The notes under the pieces: generated by a model
The model's database searches: none
The model's input: only the letters and a program-made list of their open reading frames with translations
What the model was told of the DNA's origin: nothing
Position numbers and translations under genes: made by a program
Shown here: in pieces, positions 33,597-43,384 of the stretch
How the letters are laid out: every line of letters starts with the position of its first letter
Numbering within the stretch: position 1 is the first letter of the stretch
Source of the DNA: CAZKUN01 sp964555935
Lineage (GTDB): Bacteria > Armatimonadota > Zipacnadia > Zipacnadales > VGFC01
Direction: 5' to 3'
Length of the DNA: 64,000 nt
Assembly (NCBI GenBank): GCA_964555935.1
Contig: CAZKUN010000017.1
Coordinates: 3,697 to 67,696 of the forward strand

Positions 33597-35789
33597 TCAG
33601 GGGGCCGGCGGTCCATCCGGCTCAAGCCCCTCGGGGCAGACGGTGAGGCGCCGGATTTCCGCCTCCCAGAGCCACGCGGTCGTGTTGCCATCGAGGATGT
33701 CGTTGAGCATCATCAACGCAATGTGGTTCGGTAGCCGACCGCGCCCTTCTCCCCCAATGTAGGCCCGGGTGAAGACCCGTTCGCCATCGATCTCCAGGTT
33801 GGCCCGACTGTCCCACACCTGCACGACGATGGTGCTGGTCGGCTCCACGGCCAGGCCGCGCTCGGTCGCCTGCGATAGTCGGGCCGTGCCTTTGCCCGTC
33901 ACGCTGGCGTAGGCCGAGCGCGGCGGGCGCCCCGGGCTGAGGTTCAGGCCCAGGCCGAAGGCCGTCGTCCCCAGCGCGCCGTATTCCACGTCCAGTCGGG
34001 CCTCGTACCGCTGCCCTACATCGGCGTGGCTCGTGAGGCTGCGCCAGCCCGTGGACGGCTCGACACCGAGCGTGCCGTTCTCTACCACCCAAGGCGGCCC
34101 CTTCCGTTCGGCCATCGCCAAGAGCGAGTCCGGCGTGAGGCTGACCCAGCCGCCCTCGGCCAGTCCAACCTCGACGCTGCAGGCTGTGAGGCGGTGGAGG
34201 ACATGAGTGGTGGTGTGCTCGTCCGCGGCACCAAGGGGTATTCCCTCCAGCACCGTCAGGGCGCCCTGGACGTCGCCGGCACGGTAGAGCGCCTTCGCCG
34301 CGCGCACGGTCGCCCCGTGCTCGCCGGTCGCGGCGTAGATTTCTGCCTCAGCGCGCGGGAAGATGCAACTGAATTCGCGGTGGAAGGTCGGCGTAACGGC
34401 GTCTTCGCCCAGCTCCTCCAGGTGGCGGCGCGCCACGTCGTAGTGTCCCGTGCGCCAGGCCGCTGCGGCGTAGATGGTCTTCAGGCTGGCCTCCTCCCAG
34501 GCGTGGGCGGGATCGGCCAGCATCCCCTCACACATCCGCACCAGGCTATCCCACGTGCCCGGCTCGTCCCATACCTCCACCGCCCCTTCACCAAAGGCGC
34601 ACTCAAGAACGGCCTCCAAGCACATCCTCGGGACATTGGTGTCGAAGCGCCCGGAATCAAGGCACTCCACGCCAAAGGCGAGCATCTCATCAATGCTGCC
34701 GCCCCAGCGCGGCCAGAGGACCCGAAGGTATCTTGTGTATGCATCCCCGTGGTCGAACTGGGCGGCAGTCGCGCGATCGAACCAGTAGCGGGGGCTCTTG
34801 CCGGCCATGCGCGGATCCGCCATCTCAATGGTGATCATGCAAGCTGCTGCTTCGGGGAATTCTGGGTGGAGCTGGTCAGCCTCCTCCAGGTAGTCCCGCG
34901 CCTGCGAGAGGTGTTCGCCGAAGGCCTCCCACCCCTCTTCCGTCACCGCGTAGGCGAAGTCCCCGCCTCGAGCCTTCCAACCGACTCGGGTGTGGGCGCA
35001 GCCGCCCGCCATCGCGACGAGCCACGGGTCCGTGCCTTCTTGGTTGGCAAGCGCTTCGTGGAGGTCAAGTTCGCGCCCCGCGAAGCCCCGCCACAGCGCG
35101 CTCACCATTCCGGGCCAGTAGACGCGCTGGCCTCCCGCCGTCACGATCTCCTCGGCCGCGCCCTCCGCGCACCACTGGATCGCCAGGTCTTGCATCTCCT
35201 TGCGCTTCCGCTCGTCCTCCGGCGACGGGTCGGCCACTCGCCGGAGGACTTCGACCGCCCGGTCTGCGGCGATCCAGGCCCTAGAGCGTGGGTATTCCGG
35301 CCGTTCGCGGAAGCCCTCGATGGCCCGGTCCAGGTACTTGAGTTCATCGGGCTCGCCGGCCTTGGCCAGGGAGACGGTGGCGGAGATGGCGTAGCAGAGA
35401 ATGGGGTCGCGCTGCACGAAGCCATCGGTGTCCCTCAGTGGCAGCGCAGCTTGGGTTAGCTCCTCGGCGCTCGCCCCGGGGAGTTTGGCAGAAAAGTGCT
35501 GGGCAAGCAGCTCGAGAAGCGTCAGCGCCGCTTCATGGCGTTCAGGGTCACGCTCCCCATGGGTACTGTACGCTCCGGCAAGGGTCGCCCGATTCCACTC
35601 GAGCGCCAGTCGATTCAGGTCTCGCAACAAGAAGCCTTCATCGCCGGGGAGTCTGGCGCCTGGGTTCTCTGCAAAGAGGCGGGCGGGGTCGCCGGCCGTC
35701 GTGCCGTCCGCGCCTGGATCTGCACTCAGACCTACGACCACGACTGACGCAATCAGAACAGCCACCATTCGGCGCAGCATCCCGATCAT
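33597..35789 (-). CDS. exported DUF4034-like TPR protein with C-terminal jelly-roll domain
   Basis: The protein has about 730 residues from ATG 35789, preceded by GAGGTGAG. A signal peptide (RRMVAVLIASVVVVGLSA) is followed by helical repeats that resemble DUF4034/TPR: KARGGDFAYAVTEEGWEAFG, AREYLEEADQLHPEFPEAA-like spacing, and LWPRWGGSIDEMLAFGVE. The last 170 residues are beta-rich (YEARLDVEYGALGTTAFGLG, HIALMMLNDILDG) like a concanavalin-type lectin fold. It may be a secreted glycan-binding or assembly protein. No enzymatic motif is visible. Confidence 0.65.
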   Translation of the reverse strand: MIGMLRRMVAVLIASVVVVGLSADPGADGTTAGDPARLFAENPGARLPGDEGFLLRDLNRLALEWNRATLAGAYSTHGERDPERHEAALTLLELLAQHFSAKLPGASAEELTQAALPLRDTDGFVQRDPILCYAISATVSLAKAGEPDELKYLDRAIEGFRERPEYPRSRAWIAADRAVEVLRRVADPSPEDERKRKEMQDLAIQWCAEGAAEEIVTAGGQRVYWPGMVSALWRGFAGRELDLHEALANQEGTDPWLVAMAGGCAHTRVGWKARGGDFAYAVTEEGWEAFGEHLSQARDYLEEADQLHPEFPEAAACMITIEMADPRMAGKSPRYWFDRATAAQFDHGDAYTRYLRVLWPRWGGSIDEMLAFGVECLDSGRFDTNVPRMCLEAVLECAFGEGAVEVWDEPGTWDSLVRMCEGMLADPAHAWEEASLKTIYAAAAWRTGHYDVARRHLEELGEDAVTPTFHREFSCIFPRAEAEIYAATGEHGATVRAAKALYRAGDVQGALTVLEGIPLGAADEHTTTHVLHRLTACSVEVGLAEGGWVSLTPDSLLAMAERKGPPWVVENGTLGVEPSTGWRSLTSHADVGQRYEARLDVEYGALGTTAFGLGLNLSPGRPPRSAYASVTGKGTARLSQATERGLAVEPTSTIVVQVWDSRANLEIDGERVFTRAYIGGEGRGRLPNHIALMMLNDILDGNTTAWLWEAEIRRLTVCPEGLEPDGPPAP

Positions 35790-35945
35790 CAACTCACCTC
35801 ACCCTTTGCCCACTACCACCCACTGCAGACTCGCCACCGTTGCCAGGAGGTGGGCTGCCATCCGCTCAAAGTCCAAGTTCGGCATCCGAGCGGCGGGAAC
35901 CTGCGTGTCTGGTTCTTGCACCATGGACCGCGAGGTGTCGCATGC

Positions 35946-38564
35946 CTACCGGACGGGCTCAAGCTCAATCAGGCTGACGCTGAAGTCCGGAAGCACCATC
36001 TCGACCGCGACGCTTCCGTCGGCCTCGACGTCGATCTCGCGCTCCTCCATCAGCTCGAGTTCGGCCGTCTCGACATTGTACGAACCATCCTCTGATGTCT
36101 CTCCCTGCTCAACGTACGTATGGTAGGCATTCGTGTGCGTGTCGTCGATGATGTAGTGGCGCAGGTGGACGCTCTTGGTGTCTGGCAAGAGCCCCGGAAC
36201 ATCGGCGAACCGCAGCTCGACCGTCCGCTCGCCCGAGCCCATCAAGTCGAACGTCCACACCATCGCGTGGACCCCATCCGCGTCGCCCGTCGCCATCACA
36301 CCCGCGGCATCGGTGTCGTCGACGCCCCACTCGCCGATGCCTGATGTGGGGAGTTCGTTGCCCACCAGTTTGCTCTGGGCCAGGAACACGAAATACGGCG
36401 CGGTGACGACGTTCCCCTTGATGAGTGGCAGCCCGGTGGACTGCGCTATGGCATCGTCGGAGTAGACGAACTTGGTCGGCGACTGGTGGATGCCCGTCTC
36501 GGCCGAGTCGATCAGTTCGATGAAGTCGAAAGCGATCGTCCCGTCGGCCGTGATGATACGCGGTTCTGCCCAAGACGCCCAGTCGGCCGCCGTGGTCGCT
36601 GTCGGCTCGCGCCCGCGATCCGTTCGCAATTCGATGTTGATGGAGTCGCCTGCATAGTCCGCCAGCGTCACCTCGTGCTCGACCCACGCGCCCGTCCGCT
36701 GGTAGTGGTCGAAGACCAGCTCGCCATCGATCGTGACATTGAAGCCAACGCCGTCCATGCCCTGGTACCGCGCTGTGATCCCCGTGCCAAACACGAGACG
36801 AGGCGCGTCGGTCGGCACGTCGATGGCGTAGCGCCCGAAGGTGTAGGACCCTCTCTGCGGCGCGTGGGAGACGATGGCTCGGCGTTTGACGTCATCCGAC
36901 GTCAGTTCGCCGGCGAGGAACCGGCCCGTCTCAGTATCGGTCTTTGGGAACGGGCCTTGGTGGACGACCAGATCGCGGTCTTCGTCGCTGAACTCCATAT
37001 TGTCGTTGAAGCTCACGATGCTGGCCTTGGTCAGACCCGCCCTGCGGAAGTACTGAAGCGACGCGGCGATGTAGGCCGCGCCGTACGCGTCGTCGGCATG
37101 TCGGTCGCGGCCCCACTGGCTCCATTCGTCGAGGAAGTACTCCGGATCGATGTCGGGATTGGCCTCCGCCACGATCTCACGGATAGCCTCGATGTGCGTT
37201 CCGAACTCGCGCGGATGAGCAACGTGGTAGCGATGGAAACAGATGAAGTCGAGCGGGAGATCGCGCTCGGCACAGAACGCCACGAACCGCCTCAGAGCCT
37301 CGCCGCCCGTGCCGTCAAGCGGCTTGCAGACTGCCGGTCCGCCGACCTTGATCGTCGGATCGACCTCCAGCCCCGCTTGCACGCTCGCTTCGTAAAGCTT
37401 GCAGATCGTGTCCCAGTCAGCGCCATGCTTGTCGACCGCGATGTCAGCCTCGTTGACCGACATCACCCAGTACTTCACGCCGAGTTTGCGCTCGACGTTG
37501 CAGTGATGCACGACGGCGCGGACGTAGTCGCGGTACTCGTCCCAATCACGCGGGCCCGAGTACGCCCAGTTCGGCGAGTCCGGCTCGGCTGACAGCTCGC
37601 GCGGCATGTGGTAGGCGATGCGGATGTACGCGTCCAGCCCCGCCGACCCGACAAGGTCGAGTAGGTTGTCGAAATCGGTGAAGTCGTACTCGATCTGCCC
37701 CGCGGCATTTCGCGACAGGTCGACGCCCCAGAGCCACGTCTCCGAGGACGCGACAAGGCGGGCGAGCTTGAAGCCCGCCTCGCGGAGGCGGCGGTGCTTG
37801 GGACTGCCGATGGTGAAGGGGAGCGGGTTGGATTTGCGATTCCAGATCGTCACGCAGTCATGGACCGGCGGAAGGGGAGCTGTGCCGCTCGCGCAGTCGA
37901 TGTTGACGCTGAGCTTGGGCTTGGGGCCTGCCGCGTACGGCGGCGTGATGAGGAGGTCGCCGGTGATGGTGACGTCAGCCAGTAGCGCTCCCGAGAACTG
38001 CTGGGCGGGGCCACGGCGCCCCACGTACAGCATCTCCGGCACCTCGGCCAGAGGCGCTCCGCCCATGACCCAGCGTGGCTCGCCGTCATCGAGTTTCAGG
38101 CCGAGGGCCATCTGCCCGCGGAAAGCCATCCACGCGACGGTGATGTCGTGCCACTCGCCGGGTTGCCAGTGCGCAATCGGCAGGTCGGCGGCAAGGAAGA
38201 GATCGGGGCTGGACTTGTAGACGAAGCGTAGCGTGGGGCTCTCCGTCTTGAAGATGGTGACATGCGAGCGCGCGTCGTTCTCGCCGACGTGGAAGAACGT
38301 TTGGCGCGTCTTCGCGTCACCAGGCCACGCGGGACGCACCGACAGGGAGACTGAGCCTTGAGTCGGATCGAAGTGCTCCGAGGTCGGGAGCGTCGCGTAA
38401 CCGTTCGTGCGGAGGTCAATGGCCTTGCGCCCCGCGCCCGTCGCGTCGGTAACTGGGCCATGCAGCGTGGCGCCCGTCGCTCGGAGGCTGTCTGTGTCTG
38501 TGAAAGTCGCGGCGTCGGCGTGTCCGGATGCCAGCATGGCGCAGATCAGGCGCGCGGCGAGCAT
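35946..38564 (-). CDS. secreted LamG plus GH39-like glycoside hydrolase
   Basis: The protein has 872 residues. After a signal peptide, a LamG/concanavalin-like domain (about 35-195; GSVSLSVRPAWPG, SPTLRFVYKSSPDLFL) precedes a TIM-barrel glycosidase resembling GH39. The likely acid/base is the glutamate of MSVNEADIAV and the likely nucleophile the glutamate of YFLDEWSQWG, as in clan GH-A enzymes. The C-terminal 270 residues are beta-rich. GGAGG precedes the ATG at 38564. The frame is open 74 codons further upstream, but that part is arginine-rich and non-coding. Substrate unknown; family members cleave xylosides or iduronides. Confidence 0.8.
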   Translation of the reverse strand: MLAARLICAMLASGHADAATFTDTDSLRATGATLHGPVTDATGAGRKAIDLRTNGYATLPTSEHFDPTQGSVSLSVRPAWPGDAKTRQTFFHVGENDARSHVTIFKTESPTLRFVYKSSPDLFLAADLPIAHWQPGEWHDITVAWMAFRGQMALGLKLDDGEPRWVMGGAPLAEVPEMLYVGRRGPAQQFSGALLADVTITGDLLITPPYAAGPKPKLSVNIDCASGTAPLPPVHDCVTIWNRKSNPLPFTIGSPKHRRLREAGFKLARLVASSETWLWGVDLSRNAAGQIEYDFTDFDNLLDLVGSAGLDAYIRIAYHMPRELSAEPDSPNWAYSGPRDWDEYRDYVRAVVHHCNVERKLGVKYWVMSVNEADIAVDKHGADWDTICKLYEASVQAGLEVDPTIKVGGPAVCKPLDGTGGEALRRFVAFCAERDLPLDFICFHRYHVAHPREFGTHIEAIREIVAEANPDIDPEYFLDEWSQWGRDRHADDAYGAAYIAASLQYFRRAGLTKASIVSFNDNMEFSDEDRDLVVHQGPFPKTDTETGRFLAGELTSDDVKRRAIVSHAPQRGSYTFGRYAIDVPTDAPRLVFGTGITARYQGMDGVGFNVTIDGELVFDHYQRTGAWVEHEVTLADYAGDSINIELRTDRGREPTATTAADWASWAEPRIITADGTIAFDFIELIDSAETGIHQSPTKFVYSDDAIAQSTGLPLIKGNVVTAPYFVFLAQSKLVGNELPTSGIGEWGVDDTDAAGVMATGDADGVHAMVWTFDLMGSGERTVELRFADVPGLLPDTKSVHLRHYIIDDTHTNAYHTYVEQGETSEDGSYNVETAELELMEEREIDVEADGSVAVEMVLPDFSVSLIELEPVR

Positions 38565-38601
38565 TGAGATCCCTCCGGTGAGGGGCGGAATGCGACGGCA
38601 A

Positions 38602-40176
38602 TCAGGAGTCGGATTCCGTCTCGTCGGGGACGGTTGGCGTGGCCGGTGGCTCGGGAGTAGGTTCTGGTGCGGGCGTTGGCTCCGGGGTCGGCTCAGGCGT
38701 GGGCTCGGGCACTGCCGGCGCCAGCGGTTGAGTCGTCGGGACCGTCGGAGTCGCCTCCGGCGCAACTTCTGCTTTCTTGCTTCCAACGCGGTACGTATCC
38801 GCGCCCGACATATAGGAGCTGCGGCGCGACCAAGTGACTTCCCAATCGTCGCCGACCTTGGTCCTGCGCTCGCCCGTTCCCCAGCCGCCGGACCAGCCTC
38901 TCTTCTCCAGGACGCGCTTGCCCTCGGGGAGATTGGGGTCGGGCACGTCTTTCGTGCCGCGGCCGGAGCGTCCGCCGTTGCTCGTGACCTTGACCTCGGT
39001 CTTGTCGCCCTCGCTGCCGATGATCTTGTATGTCAGCGTGTTCTTATTGTACTTGGCGAGAAACAGAGCCGGGTGTTGCTGCGAGTTCCGCCAACGCATG
39101 TCCTTGCTGCCCCACAGCACTGCGGCGTCGCGGCCGAGGGGAACGTAGTCGACGGCTCGTACGTGCGGCTTGGCCTCGACGATCTGCATGTTGGCCAGTA
39201 GGGCGACGTTGAAAGTCGTCGACGCGACCTGGCAGAGACCGCCGCCAACCGAGTCGCGCAACTCGCCTCCGGTCCAGAATATCGGGGCGGGCCGGAAGCC
39301 ACGGGCAGAAGTGCGCTCGCCCACGATATCGTTGATGGAGAAGACCTCTCCCGGCATGACGACGGTCTCGTTGATGATGCCTGTTGCGATCTCGAGGTTC
39401 TTGCTGCGGGAAACCGAACCGGGATTGAACTTGGTCGTGTAGGTCGCGAGGACTGTCTCGAGGTGGCCGAGATCCTCTGACGTGATGTCGGGGATCTGCT
39501 CATCAACGACCAACTGAACCGCCGCCGCGCCGGGCTGCTTCAGGGCGGCGAGCAGCGCTGCCTTTGATTCGTCTAGCTTCGTGACCAGTCCGTTGACGTG
39601 GTCCTTGATGTTGACCTTGTCATCGTCGGTAACCTCGACCTCGGCGTCCATCGGTTGCTTGTTGACACGACCGGCGGCATCTGCGAGCGCAGCATCAAGG
39701 GCCTGCTCGTCGACGAGACAGGCTACCTCAATCTCGACAGGCTTGCTGCGCGCGCTAAGTAGCGTGCCGATGCGATCGAGGAGTCCGCCCTCGCGGCCGA
39801 CATGGTGCGCCTCTATCACCGAGGTTTCGATCTGCAGCTTCACGCCCAGTTTCCGGCGGGGAACGTCGAGTTGGCCGCCGGGGTACTAGAGCGCGATCTC
39901 ATCGGGAAGGGTGGGTTCCCAGTCTGCTTGGAGCTTTGCGAGCGTCTCTGCCTGGGTGAGCCCGGCCACCGGGACGCCCTGGATAGACACGTTGCGGGCC
40001 ATGATATCGCTACTGGCGAAGTTGTTCGCCACGATTGCGATGGCGCCGCCGGCGCATATTGCCAGCACGACTATGACGGCGGCGACGATGGCTGCGATGC
40101 GTTGCCAGCGGGGGCGGGGCCGCGTGAGTTTACCGGTCTCGTTGGGGTCTGAATTGGGCTGTTGCGTAGTATCCAT
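38602..40176 (-). CDS. VanW-family protein, interrupted by an in-frame TAG
   Basis: The expected product is about 523 residues: a membrane anchor (IAAIVAAVIVVLAICAGGAIAI), a peptidoglycan-binding-like domain starting GVPVAGLTQAETLAKLQAD, a VanW domain (GEVFSINDIVGERTSARGF, GGGLCQVASTTFN) and a Pro-Thr-Glu tail. At 39886-39888 the frame reads CTC TAG TAC, an in-frame stop. Reading through gives EIAL, one residue in place of the stop, then YPGGQLDVPRRKLGVKLQI, exactly the family continuation. The two halves are in the same frame, so one substitution explains it. The ATG at 40176 is preferred; a TATAGT box lies at 40236-40241 on this strand. VanW proteins occur in glycopeptide-resistance clusters and elsewhere with unclear roles. 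Confidence 0.85.
38645..38712 (-). repeat. Pro-Glu-Pro-Thr repeat tract in the VanW tail
   Basis: The C-terminal tail repeats PEPT and PEPTPAPEPT units encoded by near-repeats of GGCTCGGGCGTG-like 12-mers. It is probably a flexible wall-spanning or linker region. Such tracts are prone to length changes and assembly collapse. Confidence 0.7.
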
Positions 40177-40302
40177 TGCTGTAGCTCTGACTCCGAGTAC
40201 GGGGGAAAGGTCCATCGTGTTCAATACGAACTCTTACTATAACACATTGGAGGTCGAATCAGCACGGACGGGAGTGGGAGATTTGGGGGTATTTTCGGAT
40301 GA

Positions 40303-40590
40303 TCAGGAGGGGCAGACGCAGGGCGTGCTCCCGCATTTCGGGCAGCCCACGGCGTATTTCTGGGCCGCGACCTCCTGGAGGTCCACGCCCGCGATGCTGG
40401 CGATCGTGCAGAGCCACGCGAGGACGTCCGCGAACTCGCCCTCGGCCTCCTCTTTGCTGCCTTTGCGTAGGGACTGGGCGAGTTCACCCAGCTCCTCCAC
40501 GAGCCAGGCAATGTTGGCCGGGATGCCACGCTCGCGGTCCTTCTCGAAGTACACGCCCTCGATGAGAGTCTGGAACTCGCGGATCGTCAC
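40303..40590 (-). CDS. MazG-like nucleotide pyrophosphohydrolase
   Basis: The 95-residue protein has the MazG-type ExxE...ExxD helices: WLVEELGELAQSLRKG and EGEFADVLAWLCTIA. These bind magnesium and hydrolyse NTPs to NMP and pyrophosphate. The tail CPKCGSTPCVCPS adds a CxxC and a CxC that could bind a metal. AAGGAG lies seven bases before GTG 40590; the ATG one base upstream is in another frame. It precedes the VanW gene in the same direction. Confidence 0.85.
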   Translation of the reverse strand: MTIREFQTLIEGVYFEKDRERGIPANIAWLVEELGELAQSLRKGSKEEAEGEFADVLAWLCTIASIAGVDLQEVAAQKYAVGCPKCGSTPCVCPS

Positions 40591-40697
40591 GCATGGTCTC
40601 CTTGCTGCAGGGATTCGCCCAGCCGGGGCGAAGAGTTGGGTTCCGCACTGAACTGTCCGGCGGGGCAATATCCCCCTCGCCGAAAGGACGTGTGACG

Positions 40698-41840
40698 ATG
40701 CGTTCTTCGCCCATTCTCGCCGCCATCCTGCTTCTGTCGGCCTCCGGGTGGGCCATTGGTGAATCGCGAACGTACATCGAATGCGATCGCCCCGTGACTT
40801 GCGCGGTGTCGTACTCGCCGGATCTCGTGGCTCTTGAGCTTCACGCGAGCGAAGCCTGCGAGGTGCGTCTGTGGACGGGTTTTGAGCCCGACTGGGCCAC
40901 GCTCAATGGGGAGCGCCTGGGTAGCGGCTGGGAAGCCGCGGATGGCGGGCTCGTACTGGTGAGCGTGGCCGCGGGCAGCGCGTTGTTTGAGTTTGGTCGC
41001 GGCAGATTGCCACTCCGAGGCGTCGGACGGGCCGTGCCGGTCAAAGTCGATGGCAAACGAAAGGCCTCGATGTACGCGAACTTCTCCGCGCGACGGTTCG
41101 AGGCGCGTGGCAGCGTGAAAGCCCCGATGGGCATGTATGAGGTGACGGTCGTGCTGTCGACGCGCGTGGCGAAGATGCATGGAGCGCCGAAGTTGCGCGT
41201 CGGCACTGCGACCATCACAGACTGGGATGACGTGATCGCAAAGGGCGGCCGGCTGGGCCTGCGCTCGCCCGATAACCTCGTAGCGGGTGGGCAGTTGGGG
41301 ATCCACCTCACTTGGCGTCACGACTTCACGCAGATGCCCATCCGCGAGATCCAGATCAACACGGTAGCCAAGGGCGAGACGCTCGAGCGCGTGGAAGAGC
41401 CGGACCTCGACGGCGCCGGCGTCGTGCTGATCGAAGCGGAAGACTTCGTGGGCGAGGGTGGGGGAGGCCCCGTGCAGGTATCCGAGGGCGAGCATATCGA
41501 CCAGCACGGCGGCGCGAGTATCTACAGCTTCGGAGTCGGGCAGAGGCACTGGGTCGAGTGGACCTGCGGGATCGACGCGGCTGGCACGTACGATCTCTAC
41601 GCTCGCACGGCGACGCAGGAAGAGGCCGCCTTGCGCACGTTGGACGTCGATGGCAAACCAGCGGGGTTCGTGAGCTTCCCGGGGACCGGTGGTTGGGCGC
41701 GGGAAGATCCGGAGCAGTGGGCATGGACGCGTGTGGCCGCGGACCTGGATTTGGCTGTCGGCAAGCACAGCATCCGTCTCACCACCGAGGGCGCGAAGCA
41801 TCTGAACGTCGACGTGTTGGCGCTCGTGCCCGTAGACTGA
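40698..41840 (+). CDS. exported protein with CBM6-like C-terminal domain
   Basis: The 380-residue protein begins with a signal peptide (ILAAILLLSASGWAIG). Residues about 25-240 are beta-rich with no recognised family. The C-terminal 135 residues resemble CBM6/CBM35-type modules: GVVLIEAEDFVGEGG, QRHWVEWTCGIDAAGTYDLYAR and HSIRLTTEGAKHLNVDVLAL. It probably binds a glycan. The C-terminal motif WAREDPEQWAWTRVA is shared in form with the protein at 57249 (SADEWAWTRVACG), so the same module type occurs twice in this window. Confidence 0.7.
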   Translation: MRSSPILAAILLLSASGWAIGESRTYIECDRPVTCAVSYSPDLVALELHASEACEVRLWTGFEPDWATLNGERLGSGWEAADGGLVLVSVAAGSALFEFGRGRLPLRGVGRAVPVKVDGKRKASMYANFSARRFEARGSVKAPMGMYEVTVVLSTRVAKMHGAPKLRVGTATITDWDDVIAKGGRLGLRSPDNLVAGGQLGIHLTWRHDFTQMPIREIQINTVAKGETLERVEEPDLDGAGVVLIEAEDFVGEGGGGPVQVSEGEHIDQHGGASIYSFGVGQRHWVEWTCGIDAAGTYDLYARTATQEEAALRTLDVDGKPAGFVSFPGTGGWAREDPEQWAWTRVAADLDLAVGKHSIRLTTEGAKHLNVDVLALVPVD

Positions 41841-41841
41841 G

Positions 41842-43278
41842 CTATAGCGCCTGGGATAGGACTTCCGCCACGCCCGGATACCCCAGGTGGCGCGCCAGCT
41901 GTGCGGGTGTGAACCCCTCGGCGTTTACGGTGTTGGTCTGGGCGCCCTGAGCGACAAGATACCGGGCCGCGTCGAACTGACCCGTGGCACCCATGTCCGC
42001 CGCAACGTGGAGCGGCGTCCACCCGCGTCCGTCCCGCGCCTCGAGTCGCGCCCCGCTATTGACCAGCAAGTCACACATCTCCACGTTGTTGCGGGCCGTG
42101 GCCTGGTGAAGCGGTGTGCCCGGCTCCAAACCGTCTCCCGCATTCACCTCCGCCCCTGACTCGATGAGGAACCTCGCGGCTGCATCGCCCTCGGATCCGA
42201 CCGTGGCGTGCAGGGCTGTCCATCCGTCCGGGCGCGCTCCGTGGATGTCGGCGCCGTTGGACAGGAGCAACTCCAGCAGTTCGACGGAGCCGCTCCCCGC
42301 CGCTGCCGCAAGCGGTTGGCCAGACGCGGCGTCCATCGCATCGATGTCCGCGCCCGCATCGAGAAGCAATGTCGCCGTCACGATGTCCCCAGCGCCGCAA
42401 GCGTCATGGAGCGGCGTCCGTCCCTCATTTGTCTCCGCGTTGGGGCCAATTGCATCCAGCAGCATTGAGGTCGACTCGGGAGAGCCCGACGCTGCCGCTA
42501 GATGCAGCGCCGTGACACCCTTCTTGTCCACGCGTGCCAGGTCGGCGCCTTCGGCCACAAGCTCCCGTAGCAACGGTGTCCATCCGCGCTGGGCGGCGCC
42601 GAAGACCGGTGTCCGCTCGCGCCAGCCTGCGGCATTCACGTCCGCTCCCGCCGCCACGAGCAACCGCGTCACCGCAAGCTGCGGCGCGACGGGGATCTTC
42701 TCCCAATGCCCATACGTGAGCGTGCGGGTCGTCGCATGCAGGGGCGTGGTGCCCATGAAATCGGCCTGGTCGGGGTCGGCCCCAAGGTCGAGCAGGTAAC
42801 TCACGAGCCTCACATCGCCCGCCTCCGCGGCAACGCGCAGAGGAGTCGAGCCATACTCATGGGGCGCTAGCGGGTCGGCGCCATGGTCGACGAGTAGCTT
42901 GGTGAGCGGGAGGTCGCCGTTCCCAAGGGCAGCGAAGAGCGGAGTTCCCTGGTCCTCCTGGGCGAACTCGGGGTCGGCGCCGGCCTCGAGAAGCAGTTGC
43001 GCCACCTCGGCATGACCGTGGGCGACCGCCTCGAGCAGAGCGGACGACGGTTCGCTACTCCAATGCTCCCCATTTGGCGTAGGCGGGCACTTAGACGGCG
43101 GCTTCCGCACCACGTCAGGATTGGCCCCCAGACGTAGAGACAGGCGCGCGCCATCGGCGTCGCCATCGATCGCTGCCTGGTGCAGCGCCCCGTCGAATCC
43201 CCCGCTGCCGGCGTAGACGATCCCGGCAACTGCGATCGGTACCATCAGCAACGCCGCGTAGACCAATGCCTTGCGCAT
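41842..43278 (-). CDS. membrane-anchored or exported ankyrin-repeat protein
   Basis: The 478-residue protein has an N-terminal hydrophobic segment (RKALVYAALLMVPIAVAGIVYA) and about twelve ankyrin repeats of 33 residues, each with the core pattern TPLHAAA...LLxAGADP (for example GRTPLHDACGAGDIVTATLLL and GWTPLHVAADMGATG). The repeats mediate protein contacts in the periplasm or on the surface. No catalytic domain is seen. It ends two bases before the stop of the convergent CBM6-like gene. Confidence 0.9.
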   Translation of the reverse strand: MRKALVYAALLMVPIAVAGIVYAGSGGFDGALHQAAIDGDADGARLSLRLGANPDVVRKPPSKCPPTPNGEHWSSEPSSALLEAVAHGHAEVAQLLLEAGADPEFAQEDQGTPLFAALGNGDLPLTKLLVDHGADPLAPHEYGSTPLRVAAEAGDVRLVSYLLDLGADPDQADFMGTTPLHATTRTLTYGHWEKIPVAPQLAVTRLLVAAGADVNAAGWRERTPVFGAAQRGWTPLLRELVAEGADLARVDKKGVTALHLAAASGSPESTSMLLDAIGPNAETNEGRTPLHDACGAGDIVTATLLLDAGADIDAMDAASGQPLAAAAGSGSVELLELLLSNGADIHGARPDGWTALHATVGSEGDAAARFLIESGAEVNAGDGLEPGTPLHQATARNNVEMCDLLVNSGARLEARDGRGWTPLHVAADMGATGQFDAARYLVAQGAQTNTVNAEGFTPAQLARHLGYPGVAEVLSQAL

Positions 43279-43384
43279 TCAGCCGCCTCCAATGTGCCAC
43301 CACGAGACCATCCAGCTAGGTCTCTTCAATAGCTCTTACCCGATATTCGCGGGGCAGGTGGGGAGATTCGTCTGGCGGAGACGC

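Noticed and set aside
34026..35459. 477-codon plus-strand ORF
   Set aside because: It mirrors the DUF4034-like TPR gene, which has a signal peptide and recognisable repeats on the other strand.
38645..38712. Possible tandem repeat array or CRISPR
   Set aside because: The repeats encode PEPT units within the VanW frame and have no spacers.
39886..39888. TAG reassignment as a sense codon
   Set aside because: TAG ends several intact genes here, including rpmF, etfB and ACP 2, so a changed code is not supported.
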